Source: Fundidesulfovibrio putealis DSM 16056 (GTDB lineage: Bacteria; Desulfobacterota; Desulfovibrionia; Desulfovibrionales; Desulfovibrionaceae). From it: a stretch of DNA of 64,000 nucleotides. The position numbers and the translations under genes are program-made. Positions 26,852 to 35,508 of the stretch are shown here, one piece after another. The notes under the pieces are model-generated. The model searched no databases. It had not been told where the DNA came from and saw nothing but the letters and a program-made list of their open reading frames with translations. Where the stretch lies: NCBI RefSeq assembly GCF_000429325.1, contig NZ_KE386885.1, positions 461,958 through 525,957 of the forward strand, given 5' to 3'. The stretch's first letter is position 1, and every line of letters starts with the position of its first letter.

Positions 26852-28219
26852 TTAGCGGCGCTCGCAACTGTATACGTTGTCGCGCATAAAAATCATGAGT
26901 TCATGGAACGTCAGCGCATTGCCGACAAGGCACGATGAAAGGAAGAGACAAACCAGAACTTTGATACGGAGACTTTTGCCAACGGTCTTCATGTAGAGGT
27001 ACCGGGCGCACAAAATGTAAGTGGCCAAGGCGCCAAGGGCTACCTTGTAGTATAAAAAGGGTTGAGAATTGTACGGACGGAACTTGACGAAGTTATGGGT
27101 CAAAGACCCGCAAAGCAGCATGAGGAGCAGGGCGATAGTGATGTAATTGCTTTTCTCACAAGAACGGAAACAGGTGCGGAGGTTTTTTATGATCGCCTGC
27201 GCGAAAAGAACGCAAGCCATGCCGACCGGAAGATACCAGGAAAATAGGTGACTGTAGTATGTTAGTTGTGTGCATTCAGGATGATAGCCGTTTTGTGTCG
27301 CAGCCACATTGGCTGGGCCGACGGAGAACAAGGGGAGAACCGGCAGGCAACCCAAGGACATAAGAGGCGATATGAGACTCATGAAAAGGTAGCGCGCAGC
27401 GTTGAAAAACATGTCGTGAACGGACATCAGTACTGCCTGCCAAAATGGAAGGTCGGAGAAATAGTTTAGCACCATCTCCGCTTCTCGCCCTTTTCGAAAG
27501 TGTTCTTGAACCGAGGAAAAGTGAAATTTCCCCAACAAATAAAGGCAGAGAATAATGAGAGTAGAGCCGAAGATAAACAGACAATGCCGATGGTTGATAT
27601 AGGTTAGCTTTCTGCGTAGAAACAAAGTTAACATGCAGAGTGCCACCAGAAAACCTCCGTAGTCGAGCCACTGTTCGAACCAGACAGCCAGACAGACAAG
27701 AGAGAGCAAGAATATAACGCGAAGCCAGAGAGAGGATGAAGTGGTATTAAAAAGCAGTTCATGGACGCACAACAGGTTAATAAGGATGTAGCAATAGCCG
27801 AGATAAAACAGTCCAACCGCTGTTATTTGATAGTACCAGTAGAATTGTGAGCCAAAAGCGACGAACGGCAGGAAGACGGCGCAAGCGTAAACCGACTGAG
27901 TGGCACGGAAAGCACAAGCGCCGGCGACGGCGACCAGCAGGAGATTGAGGCAATAATAAGCCGCAGCGGGTGAACTCGCCTGCTCAAGGAAATACTGCAG
28001 CGCAAGTCCGGTCGTGCTCCACCGGACAAAGCCGGCACCGATGTGAAACGGTAGCAGAAACCGCCAAGGCTCGTCCAGCAACTGCTGGTCAGGGTGCAAG
28101 TACGCCACGAGTGTGAAACCCGAGACCTCATGTATGCGAAGGAGAAGGTTGGCAATGGCGTATGCCGTTCCTACTAAGAGGAGCAGCAGCACTGACCAGC
28201 GTGACTGGGAAAATGTCAT
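26852..28219 (-). CDS. Polytopic membrane protein, probably GT-C-like
   Basis: 455 residues with 9-11 hydrophobic spans starting right after the N-terminus (WSVLLLLLVGTAYAIANLLL). The first extracytoplasmic loop carries AYLHPDQQLLDEPW, acids in the position used by GT-C enzymes. No other family motif is clear. Codon use and base composition are A+T-richer than in neighbouring genes, which suggests separate acquisition. It is the last gene of the 33-26.9 kb - strand group, after a methyltransferase gene with a 92-nt gap. Confidence 0.65.
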   Translation of the reverse strand: MTFSQSRWSVLLLLLVGTAYAIANLLLRIHEVSGFTLVAYLHPDQQLLDEPWRFLLPFHIGAGFVRWSTTGLALQYFLEQASSPAAAYYCLNLLLVAVAGACAFRATQSVYACAVFLPFVAFGSQFYWYYQITAVGLFYLGYCYILINLLCVHELLFNTTSSSLWLRVIFLLSLVCLAVWFEQWLDYGGFLVALCMLTLFLRRKLTYINHRHCLFIFGSTLIILCLYLLGKFHFSSVQEHFRKGREAEMVLNYFSDLPFWQAVLMSVHDMFFNAARYLFMSLISPLMSLGCLPVLPLFSVGPANVAATQNGYHPECTQLTYYSHLFSWYLPVGMACVLFAQAIIKNLRTCFRSCEKSNYITIALLLMLLCGSLTHNFVKFRPYNSQPFLYYKVALGALATYILCARYLYMKTVGKSLRIKVLVCLFLSSCLVGNALTFHELMIFMRDNVYSCERR

Positions 28220-28311
28220 ATCGCACCTGTGGCAAGATTCGTTGGGGGCATGTCCAAGACAGAAACCTAGTCCTGACGAAATCGAAACGAACGATTAGGC
28301 GTTTTTCTCTC

Positions 28312-29214
28312 TTATCCTTGTGAACAAGTCCTAGAGGTACTCGCTTCCTTGCGGGCCACCAGGAGTAATTCTCCGCTTATTGGCATGGGCACCATCAGGT
28401 TGTTGATGACGGGGAGCGATAAAATCGGGTGCACTAGGCGGTGGAGGGTTTCGTACCGGCTGAGGCTTTTGGACAAGGACTCCACCTTAAAGTAGAGGGG
28501 CATATTGAGGGTTCGGATGGTGCGCAGGCCGTGAAGGCCAAGCAACCGGGAGAGATTCTTCTTGGAAAAATAGTGCAGGTGCATTCCCTGATACCACCAC
28601 CACTTTTTCCGCAGAAGGCGCGGCAGCCAGGCATCTACGTCGCCTGTATAGACCAAGAATAGCCCCCCTGGCCGCAACATTTTGGAAATATCAGCTATAA
28701 GAGTCTGAGGGGTATAGAGATGCTCGATGACTCCTAGCAGAGTGATGATGTCGAAGGTCTGTCCAGCAAAGGCGTCAAGTGAGGCTGCCACGTGATGCCG
28801 GGGGGCGCATTGGGTGCGCGACCAAGCCGAAGGCTCGACGCCGAAGGTCCGGTACCGTTCGGCCATGACGTCAAGCAGGATGCCTGTGGCGCAGCCGATG
28901 TCTAACAGGTCACCGGAAGGAAACTCCCGCCACAGAGGATGGGCCAGCTTGCGGAAACATTTTTCACGTTGTTCACGGTGTTGCGAATAAACTTCGTCTT
29001 CGGAATCCTGATAGACATCGTCCAGGAGCGGCATGGGGTCAGTGTAGATGTGTCCACACTGCCGACACTTTGCAATGGCGTAAGTCTTCCGTGTGTCCGG
29101 CGTGAAGTTGTATTCCACTGCAGGCGCTGTGTCGTTAAGTTCGTCGCGGTACAACGTCTCCGGTTCGTACGCGCCGCATATGCAACAAGGCAGCTTGTGC
29201 TTTTGTATCCTCAT
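28312..29214 (-). CDS. Class I SAM-dependent methyltransferase with N-terminal zinc-finger-like region
   Basis: 300 residues. N-terminal Cys pairs (LPCCICG and AKCRQCG) resemble the metal site of sugar and small-molecule methyltransferases. LLDIGCATGILLDV is SAM motif I, and TLLGVIEHLYTP and LRPGGLFLVYTG are later motifs of the Methyltransf_23 type. It probably O-methylates a glycan residue or a nucleotide-sugar. It lies 110 nt downstream of the GT2-methyltransferase fusion. The acceptor is unknown. Confidence 0.83.
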   Translation of the reverse strand: MRIQKHKLPCCICGAYEPETLYRDELNDTAPAVEYNFTPDTRKTYAIAKCRQCGHIYTDPMPLLDDVYQDSEDEVYSQHREQREKCFRKLAHPLWREFPSGDLLDIGCATGILLDVMAERYRTFGVEPSAWSRTQCAPRHHVAASLDAFAGQTFDIITLLGVIEHLYTPQTLIADISKMLRPGGLFLVYTGDVDAWLPRLLRKKWWWYQGMHLHYFSKKNLSRLLGLHGLRTIRTLNMPLYFKVESLSKSLSRYETLHRLVHPILSLPVINNLMVPMPISGELLLVARKEASTSRTCSQG

Positions 29215-29324
29215 GCTCTATCCCACTTCAGTTCTACCCCGCCGTGGATTTGCCGGCTGTGACAAGTCACGCCTGCGAATACTGCGCAACTGGAGTTTCT
29301 TGTAATGTTTAACGGATCTCCGGT

Positions 29325-30749
29325 TCAGTTGGTGCCATCTCCCGTACCGACGACCACCGCCTGGACAAAGAAGTCCCGCCATCCAAATTGGTAGTCCACC
29401 AGCCGCAGGTCGGCCCGGTTAAGGAGGGCTTGCGCGTGCTCCCGGCCTTTTAGCAGTGTGATTTCGTCCGGATGGAGCTTGCCGGTCCGTCCGAAATGTT
29501 TCAACACCACGTGGACGGCGTCGAGCACGGCCACACTGGTGGCACGGGAATGTGGCCAGAACATGACCACCTTGCCGTCGCTACGCAGTACACGTCGGAA
29601 TTCTCGGAGGATGGCCTCGATGTCCGATTCGGAGAAATGTTCCATGACCCCCAGGTTGTAGACGCCGTCGAAGGAGGCATCCGCGAACGGAAGCTTGAAG
29701 ATGTTTCCCTGCGCCACGTGTCGGTTCGTAGGATTGTTTTGTGCATAAAGTCGCAGGGCGGCAGCGGAAAGGTCCACGGCCGTAATTTCGTAGTCGCCAG
29801 GCAGGGTGGCATCGGCCTGGCCCGATCCGCAGCCGGCATGGAGAAGACGGCCCCCCCACGGAAAAGCGCGGCGCAATGCATAAACAAGATTCGGGCGGAT
29901 CACCAGCAAGCGGTAGGCGGCGGCAACCATGTCGTAGGCGAGCAGAGATGGGTGCGCCTTGCGGCTCCAATATGCATCCCATGCGGAACCGGGCCCCCCG
30001 GCGCGTGCCGGGGCGCGGGAAAGCCGGAAACGTTCCGGGTGGAGCAGCGACGCCAGGGTCAGCCAGAAAATATATGAGCCACCGCCGAAAATATCCTTCA
30101 AGGTCAGTTTGGAACTACCGTAAGTCCGGGCTGGAAGGACAATGGGAATCTCGTTGATCTGCAGCCCGTTTCGAGCCAGGACAAACAAGCTTTCAAAGAA
30201 AAACGAATAGCTCCTCGAAGGAACGAGCGAAAAGAGATCCCTGTCAATCCGGTGCAGGTCGTAGGCCCGGAAAGCGCCGCTGGCATCTTGGGGCAGGCCG
30301 AGCAGACGAGTCGTCAAGAAATGCCCGAAAAGCGTCAGACTCCGGCGTACCAGGTTCCACCCCGGCAAGCTTCCTCGTTTGAGATAGCGCGACCCCACGG
30401 CCACATCATAGCCCTCCAGGGCAGCCAAGAGCCGGGGGATATCCTTGGGATCGTGGGTAAAGTCGCAGTCAAGGCTAATCAGGACGTCGTAACCCCCGTC
30501 ATAGGCCCAGGCGATACCGATTTGGTGGGCCGACCCGATGCCCTGTTTGCCCGAGCGGTGGATGACGGACATTCGAGGGATTTGCGCAGCGAGCCGGTCC
30601 AGGGTCTCGCCAGTGCGGTCCGGGGAGTTGTCGTCCAGAAACAGGATATCAGCGTCTAGATCTAGCTCGCTTATCTCCCGTGCCATGCGTTCCACGTTAC
30701 CGCGTTCGTTGTACGTGGGGATGAAGATGAGAAGACGGGAGTGGCTCAA
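29325..30749 (-). CDS. GT2 polyprenyl-phosphate glycosyltransferase fused to a SAM methyltransferase
   Basis: 474 residues. Residues 1-240 are a DPM1-like GT2: FIPTYNERGNV, FLDDNSPDRTGE, LDCDFTHDP (DxD) and ASGAFRAYDL. This class makes polyprenyl-phosphate-mannose or -glucose, and this copy lacks the membrane spans found in ArnC-type enzymes. Residues about 296-474 are a class I methyltransferase: LLHAGCGSGQADATLP (motif I), VDLSAAAL, NLGVMEHFSE and LRSDGKVVMFWP. It starts with TTG, overlapping the TGA of the upstream SDR gene. The fusion suggests that sugar transfer to lipid and methylation act on the same product (inference). Confidence 0.87.
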   Translation of the reverse strand: MSHSRLLIFIPTYNERGNVERMAREISELDLDADILFLDDNSPDRTGETLDRLAAQIPRMSVIHRSGKQGIGSAHQIGIAWAYDGGYDVLISLDCDFTHDPKDIPRLLAALEGYDVAVGSRYLKRGSLPGWNLVRRSLTLFGHFLTTRLLGLPQDASGAFRAYDLHRIDRDLFSLVPSRSYSFFFESLFVLARNGLQINEIPIVLPARTYGSSKLTLKDIFGGGSYIFWLTLASLLHPERFRLSRAPARAGGPGSAWDAYWSRKAHPSLLAYDMVAAAYRLLVIRPNLVYALRRAFPWGGRLLHAGCGSGQADATLPGDYEITAVDLSAAALRLYAQNNPTNRHVAQGNIFKLPFADASFDGVYNLGVMEHFSESDIEAILREFRRVLRSDGKVVMFWPHSRATSVAVLDAVHVVLKHFGRTGKLHPDEITLLKGREHAQALLNRADLRLVDYQFGWRDFFVQAVVVGTGDGTN

Positions 30750-31690
30750 TGATGACGTCCTTCATACTTGAAGAGTATCTCCAGCATCCGGCCGAACGGC
30801 GTGGTCGGCGACCAGCCGCACCTTTCCCGGATGCGCGATATGTCGCCGACGAGCCGCCCTCGTCTGCGCCGCAGCAGCTGTTGGTCTTCGCGCACATAGT
30901 CCTGCCAAGCGAGTCCGGCCAGGGAAAAGGCCCCCTCCACCCAGTCTTGCACCCTGTGCGGCGTACCGGTGGCGATCACGTAATCGTCTGGGATCGTGGC
31001 CTGGAGGCTTAGCCAGAACGCTTCCACAAAGTCCGGCGCGTACCCCCAGTCCGTTTGGGCGGACAGGTCCCCGAGCGTGAGTTCGTGTTCCTGGCCGCGC
31101 TTGATGCGCCAGACCGCGTGCATGATCTTACGTGAAAGGAAATGCTCGGGGCGTAGGTGGGACTCGTGGTTGAAAAGGATGCCCGTCACCGCAAAAAGGC
31201 CGTGTGTTTCTCGATACAGGCGTACTGCATGGTTCCCGGCGGCCTTGGAGATGCCGTAAACGCAGTCTGGTCGCAGACAAGTGCGTTCGGTCTGGGGGCT
31301 TTCATGGGGACTCCCGAAGGCGAGGCAACTGCCTGCGTAGAAAAAACGAGCCTCAGGAGTATGCTGGCGCAGGGCCTCCATGACGTGGACCGGCCCTGTG
31401 GCGTTGACGTCCATGCTCGCCGTCCACAAGGATTGCTGCGAGGTGTTCGGAGCCTGTTGCGACGAGTGGTGTAGGGCGGCCAGATAATAGACTTCGTGGG
31501 GCACCACGCGTTCAACGAGGGCGGCCATAGCGGAAGGATCGAGCACGGACGTCGGCGAGCCGAGCGTCCCGTCCGGACGTTCTTCGGCTTGGCGGGCCAA
31601 ACCGGTCACCAAGTAGCCACGGCGCGCGAGAAACTCTCGCAGCAACACCCCGTCCTGGCCTCGACAGCCCACGATAAGAGCCCGCTTCAT
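30746..31690 (-). CDS. GDP-mannose 4,6-dehydratase-like SDR
   Basis: 314 residues. ALIVGCRGQDGVLLREFL is the NADP-binding loop with the GQDG signature of GDP-mannose 4,6-dehydratases, AGSCLAFGSP has the active-site Ser, and YGISKAAGNHAV is YxxxK. It would make GDP-4-keto-6-deoxymannose, the substrate of the GDP-fucose synthase at 5.9 kb; a related GDP-sugar SDR such as an RMD-type reductase is also possible. It overlaps both neighbouring genes by 4 nt in a compact operon. Some blocks of classical Gmd are replaced, so the exact substrate is uncertain. Confidence 0.8.
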   Translation of the reverse strand: MKRALIVGCRGQDGVLLREFLARRGYLVTGLARQAEERPDGTLGSPTSVLDPSAMAALVERVVPHEVYYLAALHHSSQQAPNTSQQSLWTASMDVNATGPVHVMEALRQHTPEARFFYAGSCLAFGSPHESPQTERTCLRPDCVYGISKAAGNHAVRLYRETHGLFAVTGILFNHESHLRPEHFLSRKIMHAVWRIKRGQEHELTLGDLSAQTDWGYAPDFVEAFWLSLQATIPDDYVIATGTPHRVQDWVEGAFSLAGLAWQDYVREDQQLLRRRRGRLVGDISRIRERCGWSPTTPFGRMLEILFKYEGRHH

Positions 31691-32931
31691 CTTGAGACGA
31701 TTTCAATCCGTGGCAGGGGGAAGATCAATTTCCCCCCCCCGGCGAGGAACTCGCGCTCCCGGGCCACGATGGCATCCCGGAAGTGCCAGGGGAAAACAAG
31801 GAAATAGTCGGGGCGGCGCGCCCTGGCCTCGGCCTCGGAAATGATGGGGATGCCTGTGCCTGGAGTGTAGGCGCCGAACTTGGAAGCATTCACTTCGGCG
31901 ATGGCCGGGAGCATGTCGGGAGTAAAACCGCAATACTGCAAAATGACGTTGCCCTTGGTGGAAGCACCATAGCCGAGTACGGTCTTGCCTTGTTCCCGGA
32001 TGTCCTCAAGCATTCTGAGCAATTCTGTTTTATGGATGCTGATGGCGTCCGCGAAAAGGGCGTAGATTTCCGGTTTGTCCAGGCCCGCCTTTTGCTCGGA
32101 TTCGAGCAACGCAGCGATGGCCTTTTCGTTGCAAGGAAATCCGGCGCCGACATGAGACACAGTGATGGCAAAGCTGCCTCCGTTAGTGCCGTTGAGATCT
32201 ACATCCAGAATCTCAAGGCCCGCCCTGTCCGTCAGCCATTTGATCTGGCGCAGGCCATAATATTCAAGATGTTCGTGGCAGATGGTGTCGTAGGCGTTGG
32301 ATTCAAGCATAAGTGGCAGATAGCTTTGTTCCAGGTGCCATATCCCCTGCGGGTGGAGGATTTCCTTGATCTGTCGCACGAATTCAAAAGGTTGCTCAAG
32401 GTCGTAGAACATGGCGATGGATGTGATGATTTTGGCCTTGGCGTCGTCACCATGTTCCTGACGAAACCGTTTGGCCGAAAAGAAGTCCGTCACCAGCTTG
32501 ATATCTTCCCTGTAATAGGACCGGAACTGTTCGGAGGAAGGGTCCATGCCGCACAGCGTGGCGCGACCAGGGGGGTAAAAAGAAAGAAGCGTCCCGTCGT
32601 TGGAACCGATGTCCAGGATGAGGTCGCCATTTTCAACCGGACAGAGCTCGTGCAATTTCTCGACCTTTGTCCGCAGATGATCAACCATGGAGCGGTTGAG
32701 ACCCGACCTGTATCCATACTCCTTGCCGTACATTTCATTAATGTCGTAGGAGTGGCGCAACTGGATCAAGCCACACGTGTCACAAAGCATGAGTTGGAGC
32801 GGACCCTTGGTCAGCGCAGCATCCAGAGTCTTCGGGAAGACGCCGGTCAGGCACTGTTCTCCAAGGTCAAGCAGATCGGTCAACTTTGACTCGGAGCAAA
32901 GGCGACAGGTTTGAGACTTTTTTACTTTCAT
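31687..32931 (-). CDS. C-methyltransferase-type SAM enzyme with zinc-binding N-terminus
   Basis: 414 residues with the three-part layout of NDP-hexose C-methyltransferases (TylC3-like). The zinc-binding N-terminus has CRLCSESK, LMLCDTCGLIQL. The central SAM domain has LILDIGSNDGTLLSFY and ICHEHLEYY. The C-terminal Methyltransf_14-like domain has VLGYGASTKGNVILQYCG. It likely adds a methyl group to a keto-deoxy sugar, or a related carbon, in the glycan pathway. It is the first gene of its operon and overlaps the downstream SDR by 4 nt. Confidence 0.87.
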   Translation of the reverse strand: MKVKKSQTCRLCSESKLTDLLDLGEQCLTGVFPKTLDAALTKGPLQLMLCDTCGLIQLRHSYDINEMYGKEYGYRSGLNRSMVDHLRTKVEKLHELCPVENGDLILDIGSNDGTLLSFYPPGRATLCGMDPSSEQFRSYYREDIKLVTDFFSAKRFRQEHGDDAKAKIITSIAMFYDLEQPFEFVRQIKEILHPQGIWHLEQSYLPLMLESNAYDTICHEHLEYYGLRQIKWLTDRAGLEILDVDLNGTNGGSFAITVSHVGAGFPCNEKAIAALLESEQKAGLDKPEIYALFADAISIHKTELLRMLEDIREQGKTVLGYGASTKGNVILQYCGFTPDMLPAIAEVNASKFGAYTPGTGIPIISEAEARARRPDYFLVFPWHFRDAIVAREREFLAGGGKLIFPLPRIEIVSR

Positions 32932-33492
32932 GTGCTGTGCGGGAGGGTGAATTCCAGTTTGTATTGCTCAAGGGGCAAGCAAGTGTGGTCCAGGACCCCA
33001 GGTGGATTGGCTGACTTGGAGCCAGGCCGACGCAACGAGATTCCAGGGGGCGTTGCCAATCTTGGCTACGCAGTCGTGTTTGATGCCGTCAGGACCTAAG
33101 GGTTTAAATCACCGTTTTTTTCGGTCAGCTTTCAGCTGGCAGTTGAATGTATCCCGGTAGCGGGATCATATTCGTGACCATTCCCCAGTTCGCGAAAGCG
33201 ACAGGGTAGACTCACAATCACCAGCTGTGCAACCCGCCCAATTATAGCTGTACGTTTAGTCCGCAGGTTTCAAACCCGCCAGCCTCAGTCGCTGGGTGTT
33301 TAGAAACAATCCTGTGAGTATTGCAATGGCAGCGAGGCCGCCGCTGCCCCCGTGCAGGATGCAGGCCGTGCGAGAGAACTGTAGTAAGAGTGCCTGAAAT
33401 TATCTTGATTTGCAAGCCACTCAGGGCCAGGCGTCTCAAGCCGGATTTCCTCAGAAATCACTGGCTTGCCCACCGCCTGAATCCGCACTCTG
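32932..33492. other. 560-nt intergenic region without a supported gene
   Basis: Short open frames here have no recognisable motif or ribosome site. The region should hold the promoter of the 32.9-26.9 kb - strand operon and the 3' end of the 34.5 kb transcript. I see no strong terminator hairpin. Confidence 0.5.
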
Positions 33493-34527
33493 TCAGGAGA
33501 AATCCTGAGTTGACAGTTTGTTATCGCTGCTTGGAGCCGCCTCAGTGCATTTCGATCGGAAAAATGAGAAGCTCAGATGCAGCTGACGCATGGCTCCCAG
33601 GCCCAATATGGAATTAAACAGAATTTGCACAGCCTGTACCACCAAAGACAGCGGAATTGCCGCCTGCATGGGCAGGTCGAGCATGGAGAAAGACAGCACT
33701 GTACTGGCCTGATGGATGCCGATACTGCCCGGCGCCGATGGGAGGAGCCCTCCAAAGTTCATGATGGCGAACGTGAAATAGGCGTCGATAGCCGAGCCAG
33801 GCACGGAGAAAGCACGGAAGCCAGCCCAGACGGTGAGCCCCTCGATGAGCCAGACAATAAGGCTCAGGGCTGCGAACCCGGTGAACTCGCGGTCCGGCCG
33901 GATGAAGAAGAGAGAATCCTGGAGGCCCGCCACAATATGCGCGGCCTTTGATCCGAGGCTCCCGGGCAGCCTGGAAACCAGGGCGCGAAACCACCCAAGC
34001 ATGCCCGGAAACGCTCTAGCGGCCACAAGTCCGGCAAGAGCACCGATGAACAGCGCTCCCGCGCCGAAGGAAATGTCCCGCATGGTGCTCCGGAAAGTAG
34101 GTGCCAGATTCACGGCCAAGCCCGCAACCTGAAGGATCAGGAGCAGGGCCAGGCCGTCGAAGATTCGCTCCACGGCGACCGAAGTCAGGCCGAAGAGGAA
34201 CCGAACGTCGCAGCACCTGGAGAGAATCACCGCCCTGGCTACGTCACCGCCCTTGGCCGGTAGGAGGTTGTTGGCGAAATTTCCCACCAGGATGATGTTG
34301 CCGCAGTCCTTCATCGAGACCTTTCTGGCCGGGGCGAGCAGGCACTGCCATCGCCAGGCCCGAAGGATAAGACCGGCAGCGAACAGGCCTACCATGGGAA
34401 ACATCCATGCAGAGTCCATACCGGCGAAGCTCAGAGCCAGATCTTCCAACCCCACAGAGAGCACGATCCAGCCCAGGAGACCAAGGCTCAGAACCATTCC
34501 GAGCCAAGTCTTCCAACGTCTATTCAT
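33493..34527 (-). CDS. LPG-synthase-type flippase-like membrane protein (UPF0104)
   Basis: 344 residues from the ATG at 34527, which follows a GAGAGGCC ribosome site; an upstream in-frame start at 34662 would add an Arg-rich tail and is rejected. Seven or eight spans with RAWRWQCLLAP, NNLLPAKGGDVARAVIL, ERIFDGLALLLILQ and GGLLPSAPGSIGIHQA match the transmembrane half of lysylphosphatidylglycerol synthase. In polysaccharide clusters such proteins are thought to move polyprenyl-phosphate-linked sugars across the membrane. That would suit the lipid-linked donors made by the nearby GT2 enzymes (inference). Confidence 0.85.
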   Translation of the reverse strand: MNRRWKTWLGMVLSLGLLGWIVLSVGLEDLALSFAGMDSAWMFPMVGLFAAGLILRAWRWQCLLAPARKVSMKDCGNIILVGNFANNLLPAKGGDVARAVILSRCCDVRFLFGLTSVAVERIFDGLALLLILQVAGLAVNLAPTFRSTMRDISFGAGALFIGALAGLVAARAFPGMLGWFRALVSRLPGSLGSKAAHIVAGLQDSLFFIRPDREFTGFAALSLIVWLIEGLTVWAGFRAFSVPGSAIDAYFTFAIMNFGGLLPSAPGSIGIHQASTVLSFSMLDLPMQAAIPLSLVVQAVQILFNSILGLGAMRQLHLSFSFFRSKCTEAAPSSDNKLSTQDFS

Positions 34528-34677
34528 ATGGCCTCTCGTTATGTTGCCGCATTGCGGCCGCCGTGCAACTCCCCTGACGGACATGCGTTGTGCCGTAAAA
34601 GCCCTTTTTCTGGCCCCGTGCGAGGGCACAGCGAAAACCAAAGCGGTGCGTAATCGCGGCATAAGGAGGTGGCTTGG

Positions 34678-35508
34678 TCAGGATTTCCCTTCCTTGCAGA
34701 GTTCGGAGGGCAAATCCAGGATCAGGTCGTCGGCCGTACCGGGCAGGCCGTCCGGACCAGCCGAACGGAGTTGGTCCTTGGTGCAGTCCTCGGGACCGCC
34801 TTCGCCTTCGTTTTCGTTAAGAAGATAGGGCGCGCCCCAGGCGTCACGCTTCCAATCGCTCGGCAGGTGGTCGAAGCCCGTCCAATCGATCGTCTTCCTG
34901 CCATGCAACACGGCATAGGCCTTGTCCAATGCCATCCGCCAGTTACTCCGGCAGATGTCCCCTTCTGGCAGATTGCCAAGCAGTCCTCGCTCTTTGCAAG
35001 GACATTCGGTGCATGTGTTCCCGGAGATATCCTTGAGAGGTCTATGTCCTACAGCCTTGGCCTCTGCCAGGAAGCCGCCCAGTTCTGCCAGAGCCTGATG
35101 CGTCCGTTCAAGTTTCCGCGTCTGGGTGAAAAACAAGGCAAAGGTGAGGACTGCAACAAGGGCGATGCCGCCCATGGTCAAGCTGGAAAAGAGGCGGGCC
35201 ACGAAAATGGCCCGGATTTCTTCAGAGTGTTTCGGTTTGGAGAGCCTTTCAGGGCAGACGCCTTCCCGTGCCTGAATTTCCAGAAGATGTGCCGCCATCT
35301 CGCACAGGTTTTCCAGAGGAGAGGTTGGTGCGGTTTCTTCCAACCGTACAGCCAACTCGAAGGCCTTGGTGCTGCCCCGGTTCGAGGCGATCCGAACCAG
35401 GCGAGCCAGTCCGACGTAGGCGTCTCTTGCCTCGGCCGACCGTCCTAACCGTGAGAGGCGGCAGGCCCGCAGAAATTGATGGGCAAAGGGCTCAGATGTT
35501 CGGATCAC
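34678..35508 (-). CDS. Single-pass membrane protein with Cys-rich and GspG-like C-terminal domain
   Basis: 276 residues. Residues 1-100 are helical and cytoplasmic, perhaps TPR-like. One membrane span lies at 109-127 (LTMGGIALVAVLTFALFF). The extracytoplasmic part begins ISGNTCTECPC (Cys166, Cys169, Cys171), then DICRSNWRMAL (Cys186). It ends with DAWGAPYLLNENE ... LRSAGPDGLPGTADDLIL (223-264). The last segment mirrors the DPWGNPY ... SxGxDG ... DDI block of type II secretion pseudopilin GspG, here without a pilin N-terminus. The same tandem forms the C-terminus of the membrane protein at 45.7-47.5 kb. It overlaps the upstream GT-C-like gene by 4 nt. Confidence 0.75.
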   Translation of the reverse strand: MIRTSEPFAHQFLRACRLSRLGRSAEARDAYVGLARLVRIASNRGSTKAFELAVRLEETAPTSPLENLCEMAAHLLEIQAREGVCPERLSKPKHSEEIRAIFVARLFSSLTMGGIALVAVLTFALFFTQTRKLERTHQALAELGGFLAEAKAVGHRPLKDISGNTCTECPCKERGLLGNLPEGDICRSNWRMALDKAYAVLHGRKTIDWTGFDHLPSDWKRDAWGAPYLLNENEGEGGPEDCTKDQLRSAGPDGLPGTADDLILDLPSELCKEGKS

